Positions 55,653 through 63,776 of a stretch of 64,000 nt of DNA are shown here, one piece after another. Both the position numbers and the translations under genes were made by a program. The number at the start of each line of letters is the position of its first letter. Position 1 is the stretch's first letter. This stretch comes from Alicyclobacillus contaminans DSM 17975 (GTDB taxonomy: Bacteria > Bacillota > Bacilli > Alicyclobacillales > Alicyclobacillaceae), in contig NZ_AUCA01000007.1 of assembly GCF_000429525.1 (NCBI RefSeq), positions 32,498-96,497 on the forward strand. The letters are read 5' to 3'. The notes below the pieces were generated by a model. The model made no database searches. It saw only the letters and a program-made list of their open reading frames with translations, and was not told where the DNA came from.

Positions 55653-56627
55653 ATGAGTTTTCTCCATCGACTGAGCGCCTTTCGGGCCGAAGAGGAAGCA
55701 TTGCGTTGGGAAGGGACGTTTGCGGACTACCTGCAGATTGTGAGAGACAATCCTGCAGTGGCCAAGACCGCACACGCACGCATCTACGATATGATTGCCT
55801 CCGCCGGGATTGAAACGGACGAAGAAGGTCGCAGGCATTACAAGTTCTTCGAAAAAGAGATATTCGGATTGGACAGTGCGCTTGAACGGTTGGTGGAAGA
55901 ATATTTTCACGCGGCCGCACGGAGACTCGAAGTACGCAAGCGGATTCTCCTGCTGATGGGGCCGGTCAGCGGCGGCAAATCGACCATCGTGACCATGCTC
56001 AAGCAGGGGCTGGAGCGCTACAGCCGCACCCTGGAAGGCGCGTTGTACGCCATCAAGGGCTGCCCGATGCACGAGGAGCCGCTGCACCTGATTCCGCCCG
56101 AACTTCGATCCGAGTTTGAACAGGAGTACGGGGTGAAAATCGAAGGGAATCTGTGCCCCTCGTGCCGCCTGAAATTGGAGACGGACTACGGCGGACGCGT
56201 GGAAGATGTGCCGGTGGAACGGATTTTGCTATCCGAGGAAAAACGCGTGGGTATCGGCACGTTCAGTCCGTCGGATCCGAAGTCGCAGGACATTGCCGAT
56301 CTCACCGGAAGCATCGACTTCTCCACCATCACGGAGTACGGATCGGAATCCGATCCGCGCGCCTACCGGTTCGACGGCGAATTGAACAAGGCAAACCGCG
56401 GGTTGATGGAATTTCAGGAAATGCTCAAGTGCGACGAAAAATTCCTGTGGCACCTGCTCAGCCTGACGCAGGAAGGGAACTTCAAAGCAGGGCGGTTTGC
56501 TTTGATCTCCGCGGATGAATCGCCGGTGACACAGCACAGACCCATTCCGCACGCGAACGGCGGGTATGGTAAGATGAGGGCGTATCCCAAAGCGAGGTGG
56601 AGATCATGGACAAACACCGCGTCATGA
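55653..56627 (+). CDS. prkA: PrkA serine protein kinase, N-terminal part, interrupted
   Basis: Codons 1-289 encode a normal PrkA N-terminus: W-E-G-T-F-A-D-Y-L, AAA-type Walker A G-P-V-S-G-G-K-S-T (103-111), K-G-C-P-M-H-E-E-P-L-H, I-G-T-F-S-P-S-D-P-K-S-Q-D and F-A-L-I-S-A-D-E. PrkA is a sporulation protein made in the mother cell of B. subtilis. After codon GAA (56517-56519) homology ends, and 35 foreign codons lead to a stop at 56627. The rest of the gene starts at 59596. Joining both at the shared TGAA gives 632 codons, against 631 in B. subtilis. GGGGGA precedes the ATG. Confidence 0.95.
   Translation: MSFLHRLSAFRAEEEALRWEGTFADYLQIVRDNPAVAKTAHARIYDMIASAGIETDEEGRRHYKFFEKEIFGLDSALERLVEEYFHAAARRLEVRKRILLLMGPVSGGKSTIVTMLKQGLERYSRTLEGALYAIKGCPMHEEPLHLIPPELRSEFEQEYGVKIEGNLCPSCRLKLETDYGGRVEDVPVERILLSEEKRVGIGTFSPSDPKSQDIADLTGSIDFSTITEYGSESDPRAYRFDGELNKANRGLMEFQEMLKCDEKFLWHLLSLTQEGNFKAGRFALISADESPVTQHRPIPHANGGYGKMRAYPKARWRSWTNTAS
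56505..56535. other. Left attachment site (attL) in prkA
   Basis: The codons GCG GAT GAA (56511-56519) mark the left break. The stretch GCGG-A-TGAA is shared, with one mismatch, with GCGG-T-TGAA at the right break. On the element side, GTGACACAG (56526-56534) is nearly the inverse of CTCTGTCAC (59577-59585) inside the right end, as expected for a serine-recombinase site. Confidence 0.8.
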
Positions 56628-57565
56628 TTTTAGGCACCGGCCCAGCCGGCTTAACGGCGGCCATTTACGCAGCTCGTGCAAACCTGGCTCCGGTTGTGAT
56701 TGAGGGGAACGAACCGGGCGGCCAGTTGACATTGACCACTGAGGTCGAGAACTTCCCCGGCTTTCCGGACGGCATCATGGGTCCTGAACTGATGGACAAC
56801 ATGCGCAAGCAGGCCGAGAAATTCGGCGCCGTGTTCGTGCGTGGATTTGTCACAGCGGTGGACCTGACCAAGCGTCCATTCACGGTCACGGTGGATGACA
56901 AGCACCAGCACCAGGCCGACAGTTTAATCATTTCCACCGGTGCATCCGCAAAAATGCTTGGCATTCCAGGCGAATCGGAGATGGTTGGCCGCGGCGTGTC
57001 CACCTGCGCCACCTGTGACGGATTCTTCTTCCGGAACAAGAAGATCATTGTGGTGGGGGGCGGCGACTCGGCCATGGAGGAGGCGACCTTCCTGACCAAA
57101 TTCGCGTCGGAGGTCACGATTGTTCATCGCCGCAACGAACTCCGCGCATCCAAAGTGATGCAGGAGCGGGCGCGCAACAACCCGAAAATCAAGTGGGTAA
57201 TGAATGTGACGCCGGTGTCGGTCCAATCGGACGGCAACAAGGTGACGGGGCTTGAAGTGCGCGACAACGAAACCGGGCAAACGCGCGTCCTGGAAACGGA
57301 AGGTTTGTTTATCGCCATCGGCCATTCCCCGAACACCGGGTTCCTGAAGGGGCAGGTGGAACTGGATGAAGTGGGGTACATCAAGACCAACGGCGTCACC
57401 ACCGCCACCAGCGTGGAGGGCGTGTTCGCCTGCGGCGACGTGATGGATCCCCATTATCGCCAGGCCATCACGGCTGCGGGCAGCGGCTGCAAGGCGGCCC
57501 TGGATGTGGAACGGTATCTCGAGTCCTCCAGCACCCACGACTGGTCGGTCTCTGCAGCGCAGTGA
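56606..57565 (+). CDS. trxB: Thioredoxin reductase, located inside the prkA element
   Basis: A 319-residue NADPH-thioredoxin reductase. It has the FAD site I-L-G-T-G-P-A-G, the redox pair C-A-T-C (Cys134, Cys137), the NADPH site G-G-G-D-S-A-M and the late F-A-C-G-D-V. All catalytic residues are intact, so it is probably the working enzyme. ATG 56606 follows CGAGGTGG. Its reading frame begins inside the prkA chimeric tail. No trxB is present at 9368-9708, between the TPR gene and yvcI, where B. subtilis keeps it. The gene is essential in B. subtilis. Confidence 0.95.
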   Translation: MDKHRVMILGTGPAGLTAAIYAARANLAPVVIEGNEPGGQLTLTTEVENFPGFPDGIMGPELMDNMRKQAEKFGAVFVRGFVTAVDLTKRPFTVTVDDKHQHQADSLIISTGASAKMLGIPGESEMVGRGVSTCATCDGFFFRNKKIIVVGGGDSAMEEATFLTKFASEVTIVHRRNELRASKVMQERARNNPKIKWVMNVTPVSVQSDGNKVTGLEVRDNETGQTRVLETEGLFIAIGHSPNTGFLKGQVELDEVGYIKTNGVTTATSVEGVFACGDVMDPHYRQAITAAGSGCKAALDVERYLESSSTHDWSVSAAQ

Positions 57566-57638
57566 GTCTCATGCGGACCAGCGGTTGACCAAAGCGCTGC
57601 CGATGTGGGCATCCCGCGCCCCCATGGCTGGCGTTTTC

Positions 57639-57682
57639 GCCACCGAATCCACGACGACGTGTCGCAGATTCGGTGGCTTTTT
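57639..57682 (+). terminator. Terminator after trxB
   Basis: A perfect 11-bp stem (57639-57649 with 57667-57677) followed by TTTTTAC. It ends trxB before the convergent recombinase gene, so read-through into the rest of the element should be limited. Confidence 0.88.
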
Positions 57683-57712
57683 ACGCTTTCAGGGCCTCTG
57701 GCACCTTCGGTG

Positions 57713-59251
57713 TCAGTCCAACCGACGGGGGACCACCACCAAATCGAACCGCGTGGGCCGGTTGCGCCGTCCGCCTTTTTGCACGCGGGTGAGACGAACC
57801 TGTTGAAACAGCTGCTTGAGCAGCATGTTTCTGGAAGATGGACGACGGAGGGAACGATACACCTCCTGCCAATTGTGAGCGTTCCGCCAGGGCTCCCATT
57901 CTTCCACCGGCTTCATGTCCGCACCCTCCGAACCCGCCGCCGCGACGCGTTCACATTCGCGTTTGACCTCCAAATACTCCTCCCGCGTGAGGATTCCGTC
58001 CAGCAACAGGGTCCGGGCGCGCTTCAGACGCGCGGTCAAGGGGCTCGCTCCGACATTCGAGCCATGCGACGCTCGCGAGGAGCGGCGGTGCCTGGTCCCA
58101 ACTTCGAAGGCGTGCTGCCATCGAGGCTGTTCAAATGGCAGCGCGCGCAGGGCACATTCCAGCTGGGTTTCACAATCCCGGTATTTGACCGCGTAGCGGC
58201 AGCGCGGGCAATACAGGAACTCTCGGCTGTACACGGACGTGGTGCCGTCCTTCCGGCGGTACGTCCGATTGGAAGCCTGGCGGACCAGCTTGCCCGCACA
58301 CGCGCCGCAATGCACCACGCCGGCCAGTTCCCAGACCATCGACGGACCGGCCGAGCGTGTGGCGCGCGCTGCCGGCGTCTCACGGATCGCGCCAGTCTGG
58401 CACTGTTCCCAAAGCGCCTGCGGCACAATCGCCGGAAACGCGTTTTCCACCACAATTCGCTCATCGCTTGGACGTTCCGTCACACGTCCAGTGAGCGGAT
58501 TCCGCTCCGTTTTCCGGAACACCAACGTCCCGCGGTACGCGGGATTGCGCAGCATGCGGCGAATGACTTCCGGATGCCACTTCGCGTTGCCGCGCGGACT
58601 AACGTAGCCGTGCTGTTGGAGTCTGTCCACAATCGCTCGGTAGCCAAGCCGCTCCTCTCCGTACCAGGAGAAGATCCGGCGTACCACATCGGCCTCGTCC
58701 GGTGTCGGCTGCAGCGTTTGGGTTTCCGCATTGTACCGGTAGCCGTAGGGAACAGAGCCGGCCACCCAGTTGCCGCGAGCGGCGCCATCGTACTTGCCTT
58801 CGGTCAACCGCCAGAGCGTCATTTCGTATTCTTCCCGATGAAAGAACAGGGAAAAGCGAATCATTCGCAGGTCACTCATATTGCGCGGATTGTAGATGGC
58901 GTCCTTCGTGATGATGAACACGCGGTGCTGGCGCAGGGTGTCGTACACCACGCCCATATCGCGATAGCTCCCGCGGCCGAGGCGTGACAGGTCCTTGCAG
59001 ACAATCGCCTGATAGGTCGATCCGAGCAGCGGCAGCAGCCGCCGAAACACCGGGCGCTGGGCGATGCTGTCGCCGGACGCGACCTCTTCCATGATGTCGT
59101 ATTCCACGTCGTAGCGGGACAGCACGTCGTGCACGAGCATCTCCCGCTGTTTCGCGAGCGTGTCCTCACCCCGACGTTCCGCTTCTTCGTCTTCCCTCGA
59201 CTTGCGGACGTAGCACACCACTCTTCGCACCGCAGGCGGCAGTGCAGCCAT
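57713..59251 (-). CDS. Large serine recombinase of the prkA element
   Basis: A 512-residue serine integrase. The catalytic Ser18 lies in C-Y-V-R-K-S-R-E-D. Further motifs are D-L-S-R-L-G-R-G-S, the recombinase domain with G-S-V-P-Y-G-Y-R-Y, and a zinc ribbon (C-G-A-C, C-P-R-C). The whole layout, including G-E-D-T-L and G-D-S-I-A-Q-R-P-V-F, closely recalls SprA, which excises SPbeta from spsM during sporulation of B. subtilis. ATG 59251 follows AAGGAGGG; a longer frame to 59386 is less likely. A possible sigma-E promoter lies upstream. It is oriented towards the centre of the element. Confidence 0.95.
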   Translation of the reverse strand: MAALPPAVRRVVCYVRKSREDEEAERRGEDTLAKQREMLVHDVLSRYDVEYDIMEEVASGDSIAQRPVFRRLLPLLGSTYQAIVCKDLSRLGRGSYRDMGVVYDTLRQHRVFIITKDAIYNPRNMSDLRMIRFSLFFHREEYEMTLWRLTEGKYDGAARGNWVAGSVPYGYRYNAETQTLQPTPDEADVVRRIFSWYGEERLGYRAIVDRLQQHGYVSPRGNAKWHPEVIRRMLRNPAYRGTLVFRKTERNPLTGRVTERPSDERIVVENAFPAIVPQALWEQCQTGAIRETPAARATRSAGPSMVWELAGVVHCGACAGKLVRQASNRTYRRKDGTTSVYSREFLYCPRCRYAVKYRDCETQLECALRALPFEQPRWQHAFEVGTRHRRSSRASHGSNVGASPLTARLKRARTLLLDGILTREEYLEVKRECERVAAAGSEGADMKPVEEWEPWRNAHNWQEVYRSLRRPSSRNMLLKQLFQQVRLTRVQKGGRRNRPTRFDLVVVPRRLD

Positions 59252-59280
59252 CGCTGACCCCTCCTTATGCGCGGATACTC

Positions 59281-59311
59281 TTTGTATATGTGTGCGGCCC
59301 TTTGAATTTGC
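59281..59311 (-). promoter_or_regulatory. Possible sigma-E-type promoter of the recombinase
   Basis: On the minus strand: GCAAATT (59305-59311), 16-bp spacer, TATACAAA (59281-59288), near the mother-cell sigma-E pattern KMATATT / CATACAMT, and ~30 bp before the ATG. No sigma-A match is visible here. Tentative. Confidence 0.4.
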
Positions 59312-59404
59312 CTCGGCCGCCGGCACAGCGCGAAACTTGACGGCGGCTGTCGGCATTCTCCGCAGCTCTTGCGGCATACGATGCACACAGGGAGGTGCCA
59401 GCCC

Positions 59405-59599
59405 GTGAACGGGGAGTCTGTCCTGTGTGACACCGTGCTGGGACGCGTCGTCCTCGAGGTGTCCGAATCACCGTCCGGATCGTCCTCGACCATGCCGTCC
59501 GTGCGCTACGAGACCATCGTCCGCGCGCTGCAGGCGTCGGAGGCGTCCGCAGCCAATCCGGCGGTTTTTCCATCATCTCTGTCACAGCGGTTGAAATGA
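59405..59599 (+). CDS. 64-codon frame spanning attR; candidate excision factor
   Basis: A 64-residue frame with a strong ribosome-binding site (GGGAGGTG, 8 bases before GTG 59405). It is divergent from the recombinase and ends exactly at the right break: its last codons TTG AAA TGA overlap the restart of prkA. The protein is acidic in the middle and Ser/Ala-rich, with V-L-G-R-V-V-L-E-V and Y-E-T-I-V-R-A-L-Q-A. I recognise no family. Size and place would suit a recombination directionality factor such as SprB (58 aa in SPbeta); excision would change its 3' end. Inference only. Confidence 0.45.
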   Translation: MNGESVLCDTVLGRVVLEVSESPSGSSSTMPSVRYETIVRALQASEASAANPAVFPSSLSQRLK

Positions 59600-59612
59600 T
59601 TGTGGCGCATAC
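59575..59612. other. Right attachment site (attR) in prkA
   Basis: GCGG-T-TGAA (59587-59595) precedes ATG ATT GTG, where PrkA homology resumes. On the element side CTCTGTCAC (59577-59585) mirrors the sequence inside attL. Crossing over in TGAA rather than GCGG is favoured because it keeps the conserved Asp codon from the left side. Confidence 0.8.
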
Positions 59613-60627
59613 CAATGAAGCCGAGTACCGGTCGTTCATCGCCAACAAGAAAAACGAAGCGCTGCAGTCGCGGATGATTGTCATGCCCGTGCCGTACAAT
59701 CTGCGGGTGGACGAGGAAATCAAGATTTACGAGAAGTTGATTCAGCAAAGTGACCTGCGCAATGTGCACATTGCGCCCCATGCGCTCAAGACGGCCGCCA
59801 TTTTCTCCATCCTCACGCGTTTGAAGGAACCGAAAAAGCAGGGCGTGGACCTGTTGAAAAAGCTCTACCTGTATAACGGTGACGCGGTGGAGGGACTGAA
59901 GGAAAGCGATCTGAAGGAACTGCGTCAGGAGTATCCGGACGAGGGGATGTCGGGGCTCGATCCACGTTACGTCATCAACCGCATCTCAACGGCGCTGATT
60001 CGCCGCGACACCACCTGCATCAACGCGTTGGATGTCCTGCGGGCGATGAAAGACGGGCTCGATCAGCACGCGGGGATCTCCCGCGAGGACAAGGAGCGCC
60101 TGCTGAACTTTGTCGGCGTCGCTCGGAAAGAGTACGACGAAATGGCGAAGACGGAAGTGCAAAAGGCGTTCGTGTACTCGTTTGAAGAATCCGCAAAAAC
60201 GCTGCTTGAGAACTACCTCGACAACGTCGAGGCGTACTGCAGCTGGCAGAAGCTGAAAGACCCGCTGACCGGCGAGGAGATTGATCCGGATGAAAAACTG
60301 ATGCGCTCCATCGAAGAGCAGATTGGCATTTCGGAGAACGCGAAGAAGACGTTCCGCGAGGAGATTTTGATTCGCATCTCCAGCTACGCGCGGCGCGGCA
60401 AACGATTCGACTACAACTCTCATGAACGTCTGCGCGAGGCGATTGAGAAGAAGCTGTTCGCCGACCTCAAGGATGTGGTCAAAATCACAACGTCCACCAA
60501 GACGCCGGATGCCACGCACTTGAAGAAGATCAACGAGGTGACCGCCCGGCTCATCGACGAACACGGTTACTGCCCGGTTTGCGCCAACGAACTGCTGCGC
60601 TACACGGGAAGCTTGTTGAATCGTTGA
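59596..60627 (+). CDS. prkA: PrkA, C-terminal part
   Basis: Codons 290-632 of the restored gene, starting [11 protein letters not shown] and continuing with [37 protein letters not shown] and [12 protein letters not shown], ending G-S-L-L-N-R as in B. subtilis PrkA. It holds the kinase-like C-terminal domain. No ribosome-binding site precedes 59596, so this half is probably not made alone. There are no frameshifts or stops in either half, which argues against simple decay. yhbH follows after 38 bp. Confidence 0.94.
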   Translation: MIVAHTNEAEYRSFIANKKNEALQSRMIVMPVPYNLRVDEEIKIYEKLIQQSDLRNVHIAPHALKTAAIFSILTRLKEPKKQGVDLLKKLYLYNGDAVEGLKESDLKELRQEYPDEGMSGLDPRYVINRISTALIRRDTTCINALDVLRAMKDGLDQHAGISREDKERLLNFVGVARKEYDEMAKTEVQKAFVYSFEESAKTLLENYLDNVEAYCSWQKLKDPLTGEEIDPDEKLMRSIEEQIGISENAKKTFREEILIRISSYARRGKRFDYNSHERLREAIEKKLFADLKDVVKITTSTKTPDATHLKKINEVTARLIDEHGYCPVCANELLRYTGSLLNR

Positions 60628-60665
60628 CCATAGCCACGACATCACTCGCCAAGGAGGGATGCACG

Positions 60666-61712
60666 ATGTCGGGTACGGGTACACCACAGTTCACGCTGCA
60701 ACGCGATGACTGGTCGCTGCATCGGAAAGGGCAGCAGGACCAGCAGCGGCACCGCGAGAAAGTGAAGCAGGCCATCAAGGAAAACCTGGGGGACTTGATC
60801 AGCGATGAAAGCATTGTGATGAGCAACGGCCGCCAGATTGTCAAAATCCCCATTCGCTCTCTGGAAGAGTACCGGATCCGCTACAACTTCAACAAAGGAA
60901 AACACGCGGGCACCGGCGACGGAGACACGCAGGTGGGCGATGTGATTGCGCAAGGCCGGCCCGACGCACAGGGCACAGGGCAAGGGCCGGGCCAAGGTCA
61001 GGGAGCGGGTGATTCTCCCGGACTGGATTACATCGAGGCGGATGTGACGTTGGAAGACATCGAGTCGATTTTGTTCTCCGAGTTGGAGTTGCCGAATCTC
61101 GCGCCGAAACAACCGGACAATGTGGTCGTGGACGACATTCACTACAAGGACGTCCGCAAAACCGGCCTGATGGGCAACATCGACAAGAAGCGGACCCTGC
61201 TCGAGTCGATTCGCCGCAACCAATTGAATGACACTGGACGCGTCCGGATTGTGCCGGACGATTTGCGCTTCAAAACCTGGGAAGAGGTGCGCAAGCCCGA
61301 GTCCTGCGCCGTGGTGTTGGCCATGATGGACACAAGTGGAAGCATGGGGCTTTTCGAGAAGTACTGCGCACGCACATTCTTCTTCTGGATGACGCGTTTC
61401 CTGCGAACCAAGTACGAGGCTGTCCAGATTCGCTACATCGCGCATCACACCGAGGCCAAAGAGGTCACTGAGGAGCACTTCTTCACCAAGGGAGAGAGCG
61501 GCGGGACCATCTGTTCGTCCGCCTACGAGTTCGCCCTGCGGCTGATTGAACGCGAGTACCCGGCGACGCACTACAACCTGTATCCCATCCACTTCTCGGA
61601 CGGTGACAACCTGACGTCCGACAATGAGAAGTGCATCAAGTTCGTCACGCAGCTGTGCGAGTTGTCGCAGATGTTCGGGTACGCCGAGGTAAATCAGTAT
61701 AACGTTACATGA
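60666..61712 (+). CDS. yhbH: YhbH sporulation protein, N-terminal part, interrupted
   Basis: Codons 1 to ~346 match YhbH (YeaH/DUF444), a sporulation protein of the mother cell usually encoded next to prkA. It has [18 protein letters not shown], a Gly/Gln linker near residue 100, [12 protein letters not shown], the von Willebrand A-like M-M-D-T-S-G-S-M-G, and [13 protein letters not shown]. Homology ends after E-V-N-Q-Y-N (about 61703), and V-T-stop follows. About 45 C-terminal residues are missing and should lie beyond the window. AAGGAGGG precedes the ATG. Confidence 0.94.
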   Translation: MSGTGTPQFTLQRDDWSLHRKGQQDQQRHREKVKQAIKENLGDLISDESIVMSNGRQIVKIPIRSLEEYRIRYNFNKGKHAGTGDGDTQVGDVIAQGRPDAQGTGQGPGQGQGAGDSPGLDYIEADVTLEDIESILFSELELPNLAPKQPDNVVVDDIHYKDVRKTGLMGNIDKKRTLLESIRRNQLNDTGRVRIVPDDLRFKTWEEVRKPESCAVVLAMMDTSGSMGLFEKYCARTFFFWMTRFLRTKYEAVQIRYIAHHTEAKEVTEEHFFTKGESGGTICSSAYEFALRLIEREYPATHYNLYPIHFSDGDNLTSDNEKCIKFVTQLCELSQMFGYAEVNQYNVT

Positions 61713-61730
61713 TATCGACAAAAGACATGC

Positions 61731-63260
61731 CTATATCTTGAGGTAGATCTTGAGTTCGAACTGATCCCGTTTCGTCCACGACTTCTCTCGGTAGTACTCG
61801 ATGCGCTCCACCACGGTTTTGAGCAGGTCGTTTTTCTCCTTGGCCGTCTGCGCCTGCTCATAGGCTTCGATGACCTCCGCTAGCCGTGGAACAAACTCCA
61901 CCTGTCGTTCCGACTCCCGCTTTGCCTGTTCAAGATCCGATGTAGCCCGTTGCAGTTCATCGGCAGCTTTCTCGATGCGCTCACCGATGGCTTTGTTACG
62001 AGCCAGGAAAGTATCGACATCGTACACTTTCTGCTCCAGCAGGTCATGGAGGTTTTCGCGCTGAGATTGCAGAGTCTCAATGTCCTGCTCCAGCTGTTTG
62101 ATGCGCCGCTCTAGGAGTTCGACGGTCGGAGAACTGTCTTCCTTGTGTTGAGTCCGGTGCAACTCAAACTGCATACCGCGATATATCTCTTTGAGCATCT
62201 GGATGGCACGCTGCTCCACAATCTCAAAAGCTGCGCCGCGGGCGTCACAGCCATATGTCTTGCAGAGTAAAGTATTGTGCGGCCGGTCATAAGCCTTTTG
62301 TCGCCGCATGGTACGCCCGCACTTCGCGCAGTAGAGCAGGGTGGACAAAGGGTTCGCGAGCGAATGATCTACGCGCACCTTTGCATACTTCCCTATGCGT
62401 GCCTGATATCTTTCCCATGTCTCTTTATCCACCAGCGCCTCGTGTGCGTTTTCGTGCACGATCCACTCTGACTCATCCTGCTTCATCCGTATATATCCCC
62501 GTTCTGCTTTCTGATACTTCATCCGCCCCCACACGATGTGACCATGATAGACGGGGTTGGTCAGGATCTCATGGATCATCCTCCGATCCCATACTTTCCG
62601 ACCACTCGGCGTAGGTATGCCCATATCCATGAGACGTTTGCTGATCTTCGTCATACCATCTCCATCAGCGGCCCACTGAAAGATCTGACGCACCACCGGT
62701 GCCGTTTCCGGGTCTGGATAAAGTCTCAGACTTTCGTCGCGTAGATAGCCATACGGAGGTTTTCTGGAGATACTTTTCCCCTCGGCAGCACTCCCGCGCC
62801 GGCCGCGCTGTAGGCGACGCGTGATGATCTTCAACTCTCTGCGGGCCATGAATGCTTCGAATTCCGACCACTCTTCATCCAATTCGTCCTGCAGGTCATA
62901 GACCTTTCGCGGCGTGATGATGAGTGTGCCAGATGACTTGAATGTGTCTTGGATGAGTCCCTGATCCACCATGTTACCGCGGCCGAGGCGGTCAATGTCC
63001 ATGCACAGCACGGCGTCAAACTTGCCGTCGCGCACGTTATACAGCAGCTGCTGCATTTCAGGGCGGTCAATGATGCGCTCGCCGCTGACGACTTCTTCAA
63101 ACACATCGTCGATGCCATAGCGGTATTTCTTCGCCAGAGCAAGCAAGGTGCGTCTGTGTTTTGCCAGGGTTTCGCCTTCGCCGCGGGCCTCCGCTTCGAT
63201 ATCCGCGCGTGACTTACGTAGGTAGATGGCGACATGTTGGAGATTACGCGGGTAGTCCAT
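61731..63260 (-). CDS. Large serine recombinase of the yhbH element
   Basis: A 509-residue serine recombinase. The catalytic Ser17 is in A-I-Y-L-R-K-S-R-A-D. Then come G-E-R-I-I-D-R-P-E-M, D-I-D-R-L-G-R-G-N, the recombinase domain with K-P-P-Y-G-Y-L-R, a zinc ribbon (L-Y-C-A-K-C-G, with L-C-K-T-Y-G-C) and a coiled coil over about 375-470. It differs clearly from the prkA-element enzyme. AGGAGG precedes the ATG, 27 bp after the DUF4236 stop, so it is probably the last gene of an operon. Its stop is 28 bp from the yhbH break. Confidence 0.95.
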   Translation of the reverse strand: MDYPRNLQHVAIYLRKSRADIEAEARGEGETLAKHRRTLLALAKKYRYGIDDVFEEVVSGERIIDRPEMQQLLYNVRDGKFDAVLCMDIDRLGRGNMVDQGLIQDTFKSSGTLIITPRKVYDLQDELDEEWSEFEAFMARRELKIITRRLQRGRRGSAAEGKSISRKPPYGYLRDESLRLYPDPETAPVVRQIFQWAADGDGMTKISKRLMDMGIPTPSGRKVWDRRMIHEILTNPVYHGHIVWGRMKYQKAERGYIRMKQDESEWIVHENAHEALVDKETWERYQARIGKYAKVRVDHSLANPLSTLLYCAKCGRTMRRQKAYDRPHNTLLCKTYGCDARGAAFEIVEQRAIQMLKEIYRGMQFELHRTQHKEDSSPTVELLERRIKQLEQDIETLQSQRENLHDLLEQKVYDVDTFLARNKAIGERIEKAADELQRATSDLEQAKRESERQVEFVPRLAEVIEAYEQAQTAKEKNDLLKTVVERIEYYREKSWTKRDQFELKIYLKI

Positions 63261-63287
63261 ATGATGTTCCTCCTAGGTGCGCGTGTT

Positions 63288-63761
63288 TTACTCCGTCGGT
63301 GACTGAGCTTCCTCCTGTCCATTGGCGGGCATGGTTGCCGCGCGCCGCGACCTCCTCACTGTCCATATGATGGCGGCGACAATGGCGATGCCGGATGCGG
63401 CACTGATGATCCAGTGATGGCGCACGAATGTGATCACGACCTGAATGAGCCAGATCACGAATCCGATGCAGAGCATGCTAACGATTAGTCCGAGTCCTGA
63501 CGACTTCTTTTTTTCTCCAGGTGCAGTCGTTGGAGTCTGATTCTGCGGCGTCGTTCGCTTGGTCTCCGACTGCTTCGGTCCCGACAAGCGCTCCTCGTAG
63601 TATACCCCCGTTCCTGGGAACGTCACGCGGACCCGTTTTCCGCTCGGACCCTTGCTGTACCGTACGCCTCCCAGGCCTACACTGTATCCGACGCCGCGCT
63701 TACTGATGTTGATGCGGAACATTTTCCCGATTCGGATGCTCTTGCGGAATACCCACCCCAT
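63288..63761 (-). CDS. DUF4236-domain membrane protein
   Basis: A 157-residue protein with an N-terminal DUF4236 domain: M-G-W-V-F-R-K-S-I, I-N-I-S-K-R-G-V-G-Y-S-V-G, G-T-G-V-Y-Y. A Thr/Pro/Lys linker, two adjacent hydrophobic helices (about 90-113 and 118-138) and a charged tail follow. ATG 63761 follows GGGAG; a GTG three codons earlier is possible. DUF4236 proteins are common in prophages and mobile elements of Firmicutes; their role is unknown. It lies between the BRCT gene and the recombinase gene. Confidence 0.8.
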   Translation of the reverse strand: MGWVFRKSIRIGKMFRINISKRGVGYSVGLGGVRYSKGPSGKRVRVTFPGTGVYYEERLSGPKQSETKRTTPQNQTPTTAPGEKKKSSGLGLIVSMLCIGFVIWLIQVVITFVRHHWIISAASGIAIVAAIIWTVRRSRRAATMPANGQEEAQSPTE

Positions 63762-63776
63762 CCATGTCACTCCCTA

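Larger units (their letters stand above)
56520..59595. mobile_element. Skin-like intervening element in prkA (3,076 bp)
   Basis: DNA between the two halves of prkA, with ends defined by where PrkA homology stops and resumes and by the shared TGAA. It carries trxB (plus), a large serine recombinase (minus) and a 64-codon frame that crosses the right end. Precise removal restores prkA in frame. This is the architecture of developmentally excised elements such as skin in sigK of B. subtilis. It has no phage structural genes. Base composition resembles its surroundings, so it may be long resident. Confidence 0.88.

Noticed and set aside
55653..61712. Reading prkA and yhbH as ordinary decayed pseudogenes
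   Set aside because: No frameshift or internal stop is found in any part, the prkA joint is exact and in frame, and each break has a recombinase gene in the intervening DNA. It cannot be fully excluded without excision data.
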